The notes beneath the pieces were generated by a model. The model did not search any database and was not told where the DNA came from. It worked only from the letters and a program-made list of their open reading frames with translations. Shown here in pieces: positions 21,264 through 28,670 of a stretch of 42,327 nucleotides of DNA. The stretch's first letter is position 1. Each line of letters begins with the position of its first letter. This DNA is from a virus: the IMG/VR virus record IMGVR_UViG_3300009154_005213, positions 1 to 42,327 of that record, one strand, 5' to 3'. The position numbers and the translations under genes are program-made.

Positions 21264-21836
21264 ATGTCTAGCACATGGATTACATCGGATCTCCACCTAG
21301 GACATTCTAACATCATCAAGTATTGTCCCAAGACTCGTGGTCAATATCGCGACGGACAGCACATGAATGAAAGCATGATTGCTGAATGGAATAGTCATGT
21401 TGATGAAAATGACACAGTGTATATCCTAGGCGATGTGGGTTTTATGACCACTGAAAAGCTGATTGAAACAGTGAATCGCCTGCAAGGCAAGAAGATTCTG
21501 ATTGAAGGCAATCACGATAGAAAAGCATTGAAGAATGAAGCATATCGCGCTTGCTTTGCTGAGATACATCAGTATTTGACTATTGGATTTGAAGGCACCA
21601 AGGTAGTGATGTTTCACTATCCTATTCTCGATCACGAAGAGTGTGCGCGAGGTTCAGTACATTTTCACGGTCATCGTCACGGCGATCCTAGCGGACTTGA
21701 AAAATATCGTGTGCGTGATGTGGGTGTAGATGCCACTGGCAAAGTTGTCACGCTGATGCGTGATATGATTGTAGATGCTATGAAAGGTTCAATTAAATCT
21801 CATCATGAAGGAGAAAGCCTGCGTGACAAACAATGA
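21264..21836 (+). CDS. Metallophosphoesterase (calcineurin-like)
   Basis: 190 residues with all motifs of the family: SDLHLGH at residues 8-14, GDVGF near 53, GNHDR near 76, a central HYP near 115, and HFHGHRHG near 133. These bind two metals and hydrolyse phosphoesters. Phage members of this size act on nucleotides or RNA ends. It is in the same operon as an RNA ligase, which suggests 2',3'-cyclic phosphate or 3'-end healing before ligation; inference from context. Confidence 0.88.
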   Translation: MSSTWITSDLHLGHSNIIKYCPKTRGQYRDGQHMNESMIAEWNSHVDENDTVYILGDVGFMTTEKLIETVNRLQGKKILIEGNHDRKALKNEAYRACFAEIHQYLTIGFEGTKVVMFHYPILDHEECARGSVHFHGHRHGDPSGLEKYRVRDVGVDATGKVVTLMRDMIVDAMKGSIKSHHEGESLRDKQ

Positions 21837-22011
21837 AACTCCGATGGGTTATATTAATGCGTATTATGACGGACTTCGAGAAGGCGTGTGGCGATTTGCT
21901 TATATGAAAGATGGTGTCTACTACGTAGGCACCACGGGCAAGACACTAAAAGAAGCTCAGGCTGAAATCGAAGCAGATCGCAAACGGGATTTATCAGAAG
22001 CAGAACTCTGA
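21823..22011 (+). CDS. Small protein overlapping the phosphoesterase end
   Basis: 62 residues if it starts at the GTG (21823), which has an AAGGAG RBS 9 bases upstream. An ATG at 21805 in frame would lie before that RBS. Content: MGYINAYYDGLREGVWRFAYMKDGVYYVGTTGKTLKEAQAEIEADRKR, a small β-rich protein with a charged helical tail. No function assigned. Overlap by 14 bases with the phosphoesterase indicates coupling. Confidence 0.7.
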   Translation: MTNNETPMGYINAYYDGLREGVWRFAYMKDGVYYVGTTGKTLKEAQAEIEADRKRDLSEAEL

Positions 22012-22021
22012 GGAAATATAC

Positions 22022-22921
22022 ATGGATAAGCAGGCGTTAGCACAGTTTGTGCAGGACAACCCCAAATTAGTGTCCATGAAGACCGCAAAAGAGGATATTT
22101 TTGTACTCAAGTACAAGAAACGAGTGTTTTTTGATAACTTGTGGAACGATTTTCTTGAAGAGTGTCGAGGTACTATAGTAGACAAGAACTTTAATGTAAT
22201 ATCTCGTCCGTTCACCAAGATTTATAACTACGGAATCGAACTGCGTGCACCTAAGATTGATAGCAAGCAGATAGTAACTGCATATCGAAAAATCAATGGA
22301 TTTATGGTAGCCATGACCTGGTATCAGGATGATATCCTGGTATCTACCACTGGCTCAATTGATTCTGAATATGTTGATATGGCACGAGAAATCATGTTGA
22401 CTCATCAGTCGTGGTCTGGGTGGCAAGAGCATATTCGCGCAGCAGAAGGCTATACCCTGATGTTTGAATGTGTGCATCCGCGGGATCCCCATATCGTGCC
22501 TGAGAAGTCTGGCATGTACTTTCTTGGGCAACGAGAAAACTCATGGAATTCAGTGGTTGACGGATATGCAGAATTTATTCAATGGCAAGACTTGGCTGTA
22601 AAGTTGGGCTGCTATAAGCCGACAGCATTTCAAACAACCATGGGTGAAGTGCAAGTGATGGCTAGGGCGGCACAACATGAAGGATTTGTAATTTATACGC
22701 AAGATGGATTAGCAACCAAAATCAAAACTCCGTACTACTTGGTAAACAAGTTTGTGGCTCGTAACCCGCGAACTGACAAAATCATGAACGATAATATTTG
22801 GCAGCTGGTGGACGAAGAGTTTTATCCGTTGATTTACAAGATCCGTCAGAATATTGAAACGTATACTGCACTGTCTGAGCAAGAACGATTGGCATGGGTG
22901 CGTGATTATTTTGGATCATAA
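22022..22921 (+). CDS. T4 RnlA-like RNA ligase
   Basis: 299 residues, nucleotidyltransferase superfamily. ECRGTIVD (about 47-54) is the conserved upstream segment of T4 Rnl1-type ligases. Motif I is YRKINGF with the adenylated Lys90; motif IIIa is TLMFECVHPRD; motif IV is EGFVIY; motif V is ATKIKTPYY. It joins RNA 5'-phosphate and 3'-hydroxyl ends with ATP. T4 uses such a ligase to repair tRNAs cut by host anticodon nucleases, which suits a phage carrying this many tRNA genes. The adjacent metallophosphoesterase may help prepare ends; no Pnkp gene is visible here. Confidence 0.9.
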   Translation: MDKQALAQFVQDNPKLVSMKTAKEDIFVLKYKKRVFFDNLWNDFLEECRGTIVDKNFNVISRPFTKIYNYGIELRAPKIDSKQIVTAYRKINGFMVAMTWYQDDILVSTTGSIDSEYVDMAREIMLTHQSWSGWQEHIRAAEGYTLMFECVHPRDPHIVPEKSGMYFLGQRENSWNSVVDGYAEFIQWQDLAVKLGCYKPTAFQTTMGEVQVMARAAQHEGFVIYTQDGLATKIKTPYYLVNKFVARNPRTDKIMNDNIWQLVDEEFYPLIYKIRQNIETYTALSEQERLAWVRDYFGS

Positions 22922-22922
22922 T

Positions 22923-23204
22923 ATGAAAGTAATTACTTTAGATAAACGCTATTGGCTGAATCGTGTTTACGGTATTAAACACGCAATGTATTTTGCTAAT
23001 GGATATTCGCCTGATACCTGGCTTCTGAGAAAGTATCTGAGAAATAACCATGCCTCATATAGTGAAAATTACATAGAGTATGTGACGTACTATCCCAAAA
23101 GAATCAATGGCATGGTTCCTTGGATGGTAGGATTTTTAGATGAATCTAACTTGTCTAGAATTCTTTTGGCAAATTGGAATGTTGCCAGCACACACGACAT
23201 ATGA
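22923..23204 (+). CDS. 93-residue protein of unknown function
   Basis: Starts 2 bases after the RNA ligase gene (MKVITLDKRYWLNRVYGIKHAMYFANGYSPDTWLL), Tyr- and Trp-rich, with an ending LLANWNVASTHDI. A start within the ligase gene is possible but not needed. No family recognised; part of the early operon. Confidence 0.65.
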   Translation: MKVITLDKRYWLNRVYGIKHAMYFANGYSPDTWLLRKYLRNNHASYSENYIEYVTYYPKRINGMVPWMVGFLDESNLSRILLANWNVASTHDI

Positions 23205-23329
23205 GAGAATTTAAATTCAGAGATTGGGCACAGCACAGGGCAGGCATCTGTTACCGGTGGGAGCACGAATACAAACATCACATCTTCCGCCCTAAAGAAA
23301 ATAATATCGGATACTTCCGAGGCGGGTGA
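23201..23329 (+). CDS. 42-residue small protein
   Basis: Starts MREFKFRDWAQHRAGICYRW with an ATGA overlap onto the previous stop; ends NNIGYFRGG. Probably the last gene of the operon. The 190 bases after it (23330-23522) hold no gene that I can support. Confidence 0.5.
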   Translation: MREFKFRDWAQHRAGICYRWEHEYKHHIFRPKENNIGYFRGG

Positions 23330-23522
23330 GGGATTTTAAAGTTTGGAAAGGTTAGCTAGACTCCAGGAAAAATCTTGTATTGTTGTTGAAAGTTAAGATG
23401 TGCAACGATATAAACAATGCAAGATGCATCGTAGCGAAGACGTTCGTTACTGCTGATGGTCCACGGTTGAAAAACAGATTTAATGTGCCCAATCTTTGAT
23501 CTTATAGGTAAGTAAAGAACAT

Positions 23523-23594
23523 TCCTCTCAACGCACAAGGTGTGCGGCCGGACTGTTAATCCGTGTGAGTTCCGTTCGATTCGGAAGGGAGGAG
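23523..23594 (+). tRNA. tRNA-Asn (anticodon GUU)
   Basis: Acceptor tcctctc/gggagga, anticodon arm ccggaCTGTTAAtccgt (GUU), T-arm ttccg/cggaa, discriminator G; CCA at 23595-23597. The D-arm is unusual: a 4-5 bp stem (cgcac/gtgcg) with a loop of only 5 bases (aaggt). Confidence 0.85.
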
Positions 23595-23609
23595 CCAAAT
23601 TTATAAATG

Positions 23610-23683
23610 CGGGGTGTAGCTCAGTTTGGTAGAGCGTTTGCTTTGGGAGCAAAAAGTCGTCAGTTCGAATCTGGCTACCCCGA
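23610..23683 (+). tRNA. tRNA-Pro (anticodon UGG)
   Basis: Acceptor cggggtg/taccccg, anticodon arm tttgcTTTGGGAgcaaa (UGG), T-loop TTCGAAT; CCA at 23684-23686. Confidence 0.92.
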
Positions 23684-23694
23684 CCATTTAAAAA

Positions 23695-23766
23695 GCCCCT
23701 ATCGTATAATGGCTATTACAGTTGACTAGTAATCAACCAATCTCTGTTCAATTCAGAGTGGGGGCA
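23695..23766 (+). tRNA. tRNA-Thr, copy 1 (anticodon AGU)
   Basis: Acceptor gccccta/tgggggc (one G-U), perfect anticodon stem gttga/tcaac, loop CTAGTAA (AGU), T-arm ctctg/cagag; CCA at 23767-23769. A34 is rare in bacterial Thr tRNAs. Closely related to copy 2. Confidence 0.85.
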
Positions 23767-23828
23767 CCATCCAACTAACTTGTGTTTTTTTCTTTCTACA
23801 TAGTAGAATACACATAAGTAATCTTACA

Positions 23829-23900
23829 GCCCCTATCGTATAATGGATATTACAGTTGACTTGTAATCATCAAATCTCTGTTCAATTCAGAGTGGGGGCA
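23829..23900 (+). tRNA. tRNA-Thr, copy 2 (anticodon UGU)
   Basis: Duplicate of copy 1 with anticodon loop CTTGTAA (UGU) and one mismatch in the anticodon stem (gttga/tcatc); CCA at 23901-23903. Confidence 0.87.
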
Positions 23901-23950
23901 CCAAACTAAGCGAGTATATTCGATAGTATCACCCATTACAAATTAAACTT

Positions 23951-24763
23951 ATGAAACCTAAATTTCAACAATTATACATGAACGTAGCACAATATATTAA
24001 TTATACAAATCTTTCAAAAAGTCTGGAATCGTTCCCTAACGCATATCCATATGATCATTGTATAGTTGATGATTTTTTTGCAACTGAATTTGCTGAAACG
24101 CTAGCGAACGAGTTTATACCATATGATTCGCCTTCCTGGTGGAATTATAAAAATGTATTGGAAGAAAAAAAAGTATGTAGTAATTGGACGGAATTTCCCG
24201 CAGCAACTTATTCTACTTTTTCTTATTTAAATAGTTTAGAATTTTTGGACTTTCTATCCAAAAAAATAGACATAGAGTTAATATCTGATTCAGGGCTACA
24301 TGGCGGAGGTTGGCACTGCCACGGCCCCGGTGGAAAACTGAACCCACATCTGGATTATAACATACATCCTAAATTAGGATTACAGCGAGTTATTAACATT
24401 ATTATCTATCTCGGTAATGAATTACAGGAAGAACATGGAGGGCATTTAGGACTATGGGATGCAGACGAAAATGGGAAACCAAATCAACTGATAAAGGAAA
24501 TTCCGCCTAGGTTTAATCGCGCAGTTATATTTAATACTACTCAGTGTTCATGGCACGGCATCAGTCGAAAATTAACACAACCTGAGGGCATTTACCGTAA
24601 AAGTCTCGCTATATATTATTTGCAAACCCCACTACCAAATCCTGATCCACGAAACCGAGCATTATTTGCTCCAATTGGAGATCAGATAACCGATCCTGAG
24701 ATATTAGAAATAATCAGGCTACGCAGCGGCGTAAGCACATCCTCAAAAGTTTATATTAAATGA
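23951..24763 (+). CDS. 2-oxoglutarate/Fe(II) oxygenase fused to a dCMP deaminase start
   Basis: 270 residues. The double-stranded β-helix core has the facial triad: HLDYN (HxD, about residue 133), late His in CSWHGI (about 199), and RKSLAIYY with the 2OG-binding Arg (about 214). The enzyme hydroxylates a protein, nucleotide or sugar; substrate unknown. Oddly, the first 11 residues (MKPKFQQLYMN) equal the start of the dCMP deaminase at 26581, at DNA level too. The oxygenase domain therefore seems to have been joined in frame to a borrowed start region. Its stop overlaps a second partial copy of that region. Confidence 0.88.
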   Translation: MKPKFQQLYMNVAQYINYTNLSKSLESFPNAYPYDHCIVDDFFATEFAETLANEFIPYDSPSWWNYKNVLEEKKVCSNWTEFPAATYSTFSYLNSLEFLDFLSKKIDIELISDSGLHGGGWHCHGPGGKLNPHLDYNIHPKLGLQRVINIIIYLGNELQEEHGGHLGLWDADENGKPNQLIKEIPPRFNRAVIFNTTQCSWHGISRKLTQPEGIYRKSLAIYYLQTPLPNPDPRNRALFAPIGDQITDPEILEIIRLRSGVSTSSKVYIK

Positions 24764-24813
24764 AGCCTAAATTCCAACAATTAAACGCACAAGGTGTGCA
24801 ACTAGACTACTAG
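24760..24813 (+). pseudogene. dCMP deaminase 5' stub joined to a tRNA-Asn fragment
   Basis: ATG overlapping the oxygenase stop (ATGA) opens a copy of the deaminase start (MKPKFQQL). It changes after 8 codons directly into tRNA-Asn sequence beginning at tRNA position 8. The frame stops after 17 codons. A duplication scar, not a gene. Confidence 0.75.
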
Positions 24814-24850
24814 TCAGTGTGAGTTCCGTTCGATTCGAAAGGCAAGAGCA
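24784..24850 (+). pseudogene. Degenerate tRNA-Asn copy
   Basis: Repeats the 23530-23594 tRNA-Asn (acgcacaaggtgtgc and the T-arm gttccgttcgattcg are kept) but lacks the 5' acceptor strand. The anticodon arm and 3' end are damaged and no CCA is present. Confidence 0.75.
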
Positions 24851-24908
24851 AAAATTTTTGCGTAAAAAATATTTCAGAGCCGTAAACCTGAGTAAATATT
24901 TTCATAAT

Positions 24909-24980
24909 CTCCCTATAGTACAATGGCTATTACAGTTGACTTGTAATCATCAAATCTCTGTTCAATTCAGAGTAAGGGCA
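24909..24980 (+). pseudogene. Degenerate tRNA-Thr, copy 3 (anticodon UGU)
   Basis: Near-identical to tRNA-Thr copy 2 from the D-arm to the T-arm. The acceptor (ctcccta/taagggc) has mismatches at positions 1 and 5, and the anticodon-stem mismatch of copy 2 is kept. CCA follows. Function is doubtful. Confidence 0.7.
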
Positions 24981-25003
24981 CCAATCAATAAAATTAAACA
25001 ATA

Positions 25004-25711
25004 ATGAAAACAGCAATATTAATCAGTGGCGGCCAACGATATTTGCGTCGTGGTATATTTGAAACTATAAAAATTTTTTCTAATTGGGGAGAGGTTGATT
25101 TTTTTATCAGACTATGGAAAAGTCCAGGGCAACCTGAGACTCCAGAACAACTGATAAAATTTTGGCATGACAACGGCATTCCAAAACATTGGAATTTCAG
25201 AACAGTACAAATTTTAGAAGATAACCCACCTCATCACCCACCCTATCTTCCTTTAAATCTAGCAGAATGGGCGCCAAATCACTTAACTATGTTTTGGGGA
25301 GTAGTAAAAGCCAATGATCTTCGAGTAAAATATCAAGAAGCGACGGGTACAGAATATAATTTAGTTTTTCGTTTACGAACAGATGTATGGCCTTCAATTC
25401 ATAGCCGTACATCTGACATTTATAATGATATTATAGATTTAGCGGAATACGTGGAACCTGCTAAAACTTCCTTGTTTACTGGCACCAATTTCTCAGATAC
25501 ACTTCAATTTGGCAGTCCGCAAATGTTCGACAAGTATGTTAACTATTGGGACCACCTTAAGAAAATGAGTGTGAACTGGGATTTTGTTCACCCTGAGGAA
25601 TCATTGGAAAATTACTTTAAAGTGTCAGATATTCCGTATGGCTATATACCAGCGCATGTTTCAGCTTGGCGGTCTGGTCAAGAATATAAAGTTAGACCAG
25701 GAAATTGGTAA
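25004..25711 (+). CDS. Putative glycosyltransferase-like protein 1
   Basis: 235 residues. The layout MKTAILISGGQRYLRRGIFETIKIF, then a Trp-rich middle, then VFRLRTDVWPS (an RxRxD motif about residue 127) and a late HPEESLENYF resembles small phage and bacterial proteins of a nucleotide-sugar-transferase-like fold. It is distantly related to the next gene (ISGG/LSGW at the start, RLRTD/RTRPD in the middle, GNW/GRW at the end). It starts 24 bases after the degenerate tRNA-Thr. Activity is inferred from weak family resemblance. Confidence 0.6.
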   Translation: MKTAILISGGQRYLRRGIFETIKIFSNWGEVDFFIRLWKSPGQPETPEQLIKFWHDNGIPKHWNFRTVQILEDNPPHHPPYLPLNLAEWAPNHLTMFWGVVKANDLRVKYQEATGTEYNLVFRLRTDVWPSIHSRTSDIYNDIIDLAEYVEPAKTSLFTGTNFSDTLQFGSPQMFDKYVNYWDHLKKMSVNWDFVHPEESLENYFKVSDIPYGYIPAHVSAWRSGQEYKVRPGNW

Positions 25712-25765
25712 TTTTCATCGGTATTTTTTACTATAAGTAAATCAAGATTATATAAAGGAATAGAA

Positions 25766-26530
25766 ATGAGAACAGCGATAATGTTATCTGGATGGCCGAG
25801 ATTTCATGCAGAATTTGACGAACAACTAGAAAATTTATACGGTAGTGAAATCGATTGGATCGTTGTATTTTGGAAAACCACTGAAGATTTTTATTTTCCG
25901 GAGGCGCACACGCCTTCATGGACAGAATCAGTAAAAAATGAAGATGACGCTAAACATTGGTTGAAACAACGTATGCCTTCGCATCACAACTTAGCACATT
26001 TCAGTTTTATCGATTGTAATGAGTTCCCTGATGACTATGTAATCAGCGACTATCCTAATCAGGTCACAGTAATACCATTTAATACCTTTAGACAATATTA
26101 TATGGTAAAAAAAGTTTATGAGGCTAGTATGGCTTATGGCCCATATGATTTAATAATGCGCACTAGACCCGATATGAGTTTATCGATTCCTGTTCATCTA
26201 GATAAAATATATGAACGATTAAAACAGGATCCGATGCGAATTGTAATACCTAGTAATGATAGACAAGGAGATTTTAATGATTTGTTTGCGATAGGCTTAC
26301 CTGAGACAATGCAAATATATTCTACTGTGGTTGACTACTTTAATAAAATGTATTTTGATTATAACGTGACCTTTCATACAGAAAATTTAGTACTACACGC
26401 ACTGAAATACAAAGGCGTTCATTGGATGGATGATGGTTATATTGCGAATGTGCGCAAAAAAGGAAAATTTCTTACGCCCCTATGGACACAGGGAGTAAAA
26501 TATTATGAAGCTGACTTTGGTAGATGGTAA
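25766..26530 (+). CDS. Putative glycosyltransferase-like protein 2
   Basis: 254 residues, related to the preceding gene. It starts MRTAIMLSGWPRFHAEFDEQL; the central LIMRTRPDMSLSIP motif (about residue 130) and DFNDLFAIGLPETMQIYSTV following it fit a GT-A-like acceptor and metal region; HTENLVLHAL near 212 corresponds to HPEESLENYF in its neighbour. RBS aagga precedes the ATG. Both genes lie between copies of the deaminase start, so they appear to be cargo of the same duplicated region. Confidence 0.6.
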   Translation: MRTAIMLSGWPRFHAEFDEQLENLYGSEIDWIVVFWKTTEDFYFPEAHTPSWTESVKNEDDAKHWLKQRMPSHHNLAHFSFIDCNEFPDDYVISDYPNQVTVIPFNTFRQYYMVKKVYEASMAYGPYDLIMRTRPDMSLSIPVHLDKIYERLKQDPMRIVIPSNDRQGDFNDLFAIGLPETMQIYSTVVDYFNKMYFDYNVTFHTENLVLHALKYKGVHWMDDGYIANVRKKGKFLTPLWTQGVKYYEADFGRW

Positions 26531-26580
26531 TCTAAACACGGCATATATACTCATTAATTTAAATTTTTTAAAGATAAAAC

Positions 26581-27012
26581 ATGAAACCTAAGTTCCAGCA
26601 GCTATACATGAATATAGCCCGAGAAGTAGCAAGTATGAGTTATGCTCGGCGTTTAAAAGTCGGTGCTATTGTAGTCAAAGATGATAGAATCATCTCCATG
26701 GGCTATAATGGCATGCCCTCAGGATGGGATAACAATTGTGAAATTGAGACACGTTACGAAGATGGTGGCGTTAATCTTACTACTAGACCTGAAGTATTGC
26801 ATGCAGAAATGAATGCATTAATGAAGTTGGCTAAAAGTACCGAATCAGGTATTGATGCTTCGTTATTTGTTACGCATAGTCCTTGTATGGAATGTAGCAA
26901 AGGTATCTATCAAGCAGGTATAGCAAGAGTTTTCTACGCACACGACTATCGCGATGATTCTGGGCTCCGATTCTTAAAATACTCCAAAATTGATGTTATT
27001 AAGTTTGAATAA
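26581..27012 (+). CDS. Deoxycytidylate (dCMP) deaminase
   Basis: 143 residues. Zinc-dependent deaminase motifs: HAEMNAL at about 84-90 (His, catalytic Glu) and SPCMECSKG at about 105-113 (PCxxC). N-terminal SYARRLKVGAIVV and YNGMPSGWDNNCE are typical of phage dCMP deaminases. It turns dCMP to dUMP for thymidylate synthesis and phage DNA. It is probably the intact original from which the truncated starts at 23951 and 24760 were copied. Confidence 0.93.
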   Translation: MKPKFQQLYMNIAREVASMSYARRLKVGAIVVKDDRIISMGYNGMPSGWDNNCEIETRYEDGGVNLTTRPEVLHAEMNALMKLAKSTESGIDASLFVTHSPCMECSKGIYQAGIARVFYAHDYRDDSGLRFLKYSKIDVIKFE

Positions 27013-27024
27013 GTTATTTTTAAC

Positions 27025-27051
27025 TTGACATTCTTTTTCTTTTAGTATAAT
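27025..27051 (+). promoter_or_regulatory. Sigma70-like promoter
   Basis: Perfect TTGACA (27025-27030) and TATAAT (27046-27051) with a short 15-base spacer, 35 bases before a small gene. Confidence 0.68.
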
Positions 27052-27085
27052 CTAGACATTAAATCAACTGTTAGAGGAAATATTT

Positions 27086-27241
27086 ATGTTTGAGACTTTA
27101 GAAGTGCGGCGAGCTGCCAATGGATTTATTCTGATAGTAAACACAGAATCAGAAACCAAAGAATACGTTTATGACACGGAACGTAAATTGCTCCGTGTCA
27201 TTAAACAGTACCTAGGTCAAAAGCTTTCAGCTGAAGATTGA
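27086..27241 (+). CDS. 51-residue small protein
   Basis: Reads MFETLEVRRAANGFILIVNT and continues SETKEYVYDTERKLLRVIKQYLGQ. Own promoter and an agaggaaa RBS. Such β-rich small proteins with V.N.ESETKEYV are frequent in T4-like phages, but no function is known. It ends 3 bases before the convergent sugar operon. Confidence 0.72.
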   Translation: MFETLEVRRAANGFILIVNTESETKEYVYDTERKLLRVIKQYLGQKLSAED

Positions 27242-27244
27242 TTC

Positions 27245-28216
27245 TTAGTCAATATTATTGAAGTAAGTATCTAACACAAAGAAGAGTTCTTTACGTAACT
27301 CTTCTTTCCAATCAAATCTGCTGCTCACCCTTGATATTAGATTGCGATATTCATTACTGTTAAAACAATAATGACCAGCTACGCTAACCATCAAGTCGTG
27401 AGAGTTTCCGTCAGACCATTTCTTCCATTTGTTACTGCTTATAACAGACTCAGAAAAATTATTCCATTCTTGCTTTGCAATAGCTTGTGATAAGGATCTC
27501 AATAGTTTAGTCTGTACCACTCCAAGCTGAGGAGCAATATTTAATGCATGCACTCCACATTGTTTTCTGAGATTAATTGAAGAAGAATCTAGATAATCTG
27601 CGTTGTGCTCTTTCAATGAAACGCTGTTTTCGTTTGCGATTGACACCAATTCTTTAGTTATGTCTGCTCGAAAATCTCCTGCCTGACGATCTTCATAAAC
27701 CAAGCTACCAGTCTGGGCTACCACAAAATCCATGTTAGGGAATTGTTTTGCAAAAGAAACATCTTGTTTATATTTTTCTACACTAGCTGCAATGCCAATA
27801 TTCTCTTCAGTTCCAAATTCAAATCGTATAGTTGGTTTGAGATCTAAACAAAATCGAATTAGCTCTTCTGCAACAGTAAATGGGTTTTCGCATCGAGAAG
27901 TATCTATATGAATTAGATCGAATCCGTTTTCAATGTCATTATTAATTGTTTTCTTGGTAGCTTTTATCGCATCATTGATAGATAATGATTTTTCGCTATC
28001 GAGAAAATACGGTCCGCAATGATCTCTGCAGAGCTTAATATTACTTGTGTCTAGAGAAGATAGTTTATTAGCTAACTCTCTTGTGGTCATTACATAACCA
28101 CTGTCGGCATCTATTTGATTTCGACTAGCGATAATCATCAATGGTTTATTATATTCACACAGTAATTCAATGATTTCTGGACTCATTGGCCCAAATCCAA
28201 GTTTGTAATTATCCAT
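27245..28216 (-). CDS. GatZ/KbaZ-like TIM-barrel aldolase-family protein
   Basis: 323 residues, last gene of the sugar operon. CRDHCGPYF (about 61-69), GFDLIHIDTSRC (about 96-107) and LKEHNADYL with HALNIAPQLG (about 199-228) match the GGDHLGP, GFxxIHLDxS and TDYxxL...LKVGPALT blocks of D-tagatose-1,6-bisphosphate aldolase partner proteins. The exact reaction is unknown; C-C bond formation or cleavage on a sugar phosphate is plausible. It overlaps the HAD phosphatase gene by 8 bases, so it works with it and the AroE-like gene. Confidence 0.72.
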   Translation of the reverse strand: MDNYKLGFGPMSPEIIELLCEYNKPLMIIASRNQIDADSGYVMTTRELANKLSSLDTSNIKLCRDHCGPYFLDSEKSLSINDAIKATKKTINNDIENGFDLIHIDTSRCENPFTVAEELIRFCLDLKPTIRFEFGTEENIGIAASVEKYKQDVSFAKQFPNMDFVVAQTGSLVYEDRQAGDFRADITKELVSIANENSVSLKEHNADYLDSSSINLRKQCGVHALNIAPQLGVVQTKLLRSLSQAIAKQEWNNFSESVISSNKWKKWSDGNSHDLMVSVAGHYCFNSNEYRNLISRVSSRFDWKEELRKELFFVLDTYFNNID

Positions 28217-28670
28217 TTTTTATCCTGTTTATTAAGTAAAGACATGCATCTAATACTGCACCTTCGCTGCTTGCGTTAGGGGTAACATACGATGCAGCGT
28301 TGCGTGCTTCTATTCTAGCATTTTGCGGTGCGATAGAAATAGCCATATGGGGAAAGATAACCGCATCAAATATACCATCCCCCATATATGCAGTAGTAGC
28401 GAGATCAAAATTATCTCGTATCCATTGTAATCTATCATTTTCCCCTACAATGGAGAGTTTGTACCCCATGTGTTCAACAAGTCTAGCATGAGATATAGAC
28501 GCACCTGACTTGTCGGCAGTAACAAACTCAAAATTGCAATATTGTTTAATTAGCTTAAGTCCGTCATGGTCGTGTGCCCCAAATACTTTAAACATTTTTC
28601 CATTTTCTGAATAGTATATTTTGCCATCAGTCATAACACCATCTACATCCAAAATAAAATTATTGATCAT
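28209..28670 (-). CDS. KdsC-like HAD phosphatase
   Basis: 153 residues, the size of KdsC-type C0 HAD enzymes. Motif I is ILDVDGVMTDGKIYY (nucleophile Asp and +2 Asp at residues 8 and 10); motif II is VTADKSGAS in place of Thr/Ser-Gly-R; motif IV is YMGDGIFDAVIF; the usual VTPNASSEGAV tail is present. These tetrameric phosphatases act on 3-deoxy-octulosonate-8-phosphate, nonulosonate-9-phosphate or related sugar phosphates. Here it overlaps both neighbours (8 and 11 bases). Confidence 0.9.
   Translation of the reverse strand: MINNFILDVDGVMTDGKIYYSENGKMFKVFGAHDHDGLKLIKQYCNFEFVTADKSGASISHARLVEHMGYKLSIVGENDRLQWIRDNFDLATTAYMGDGIFDAVIFPHMAISIAPQNARIEARNAASYVTPNASSEGAVLDACLYLINRIKNG

Noticed and set aside
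23356-23652. Minus-strand frame across tRNA-Asn and tRNA-Pro
   Set aside because: Antisense of tRNAs; no coding signal.
23695-24980. CRISPR-like array from the repeated tRNA-Thr segments
   Set aside because: The repeats are whole tRNA genes with irregular spacing, not short direct repeats with uniform spacers.
24819-25004. Plus-strand frame across the degenerate tRNA-Asn and tRNA-Thr
   Set aside because: Composed of tRNA remnants; no RBS.
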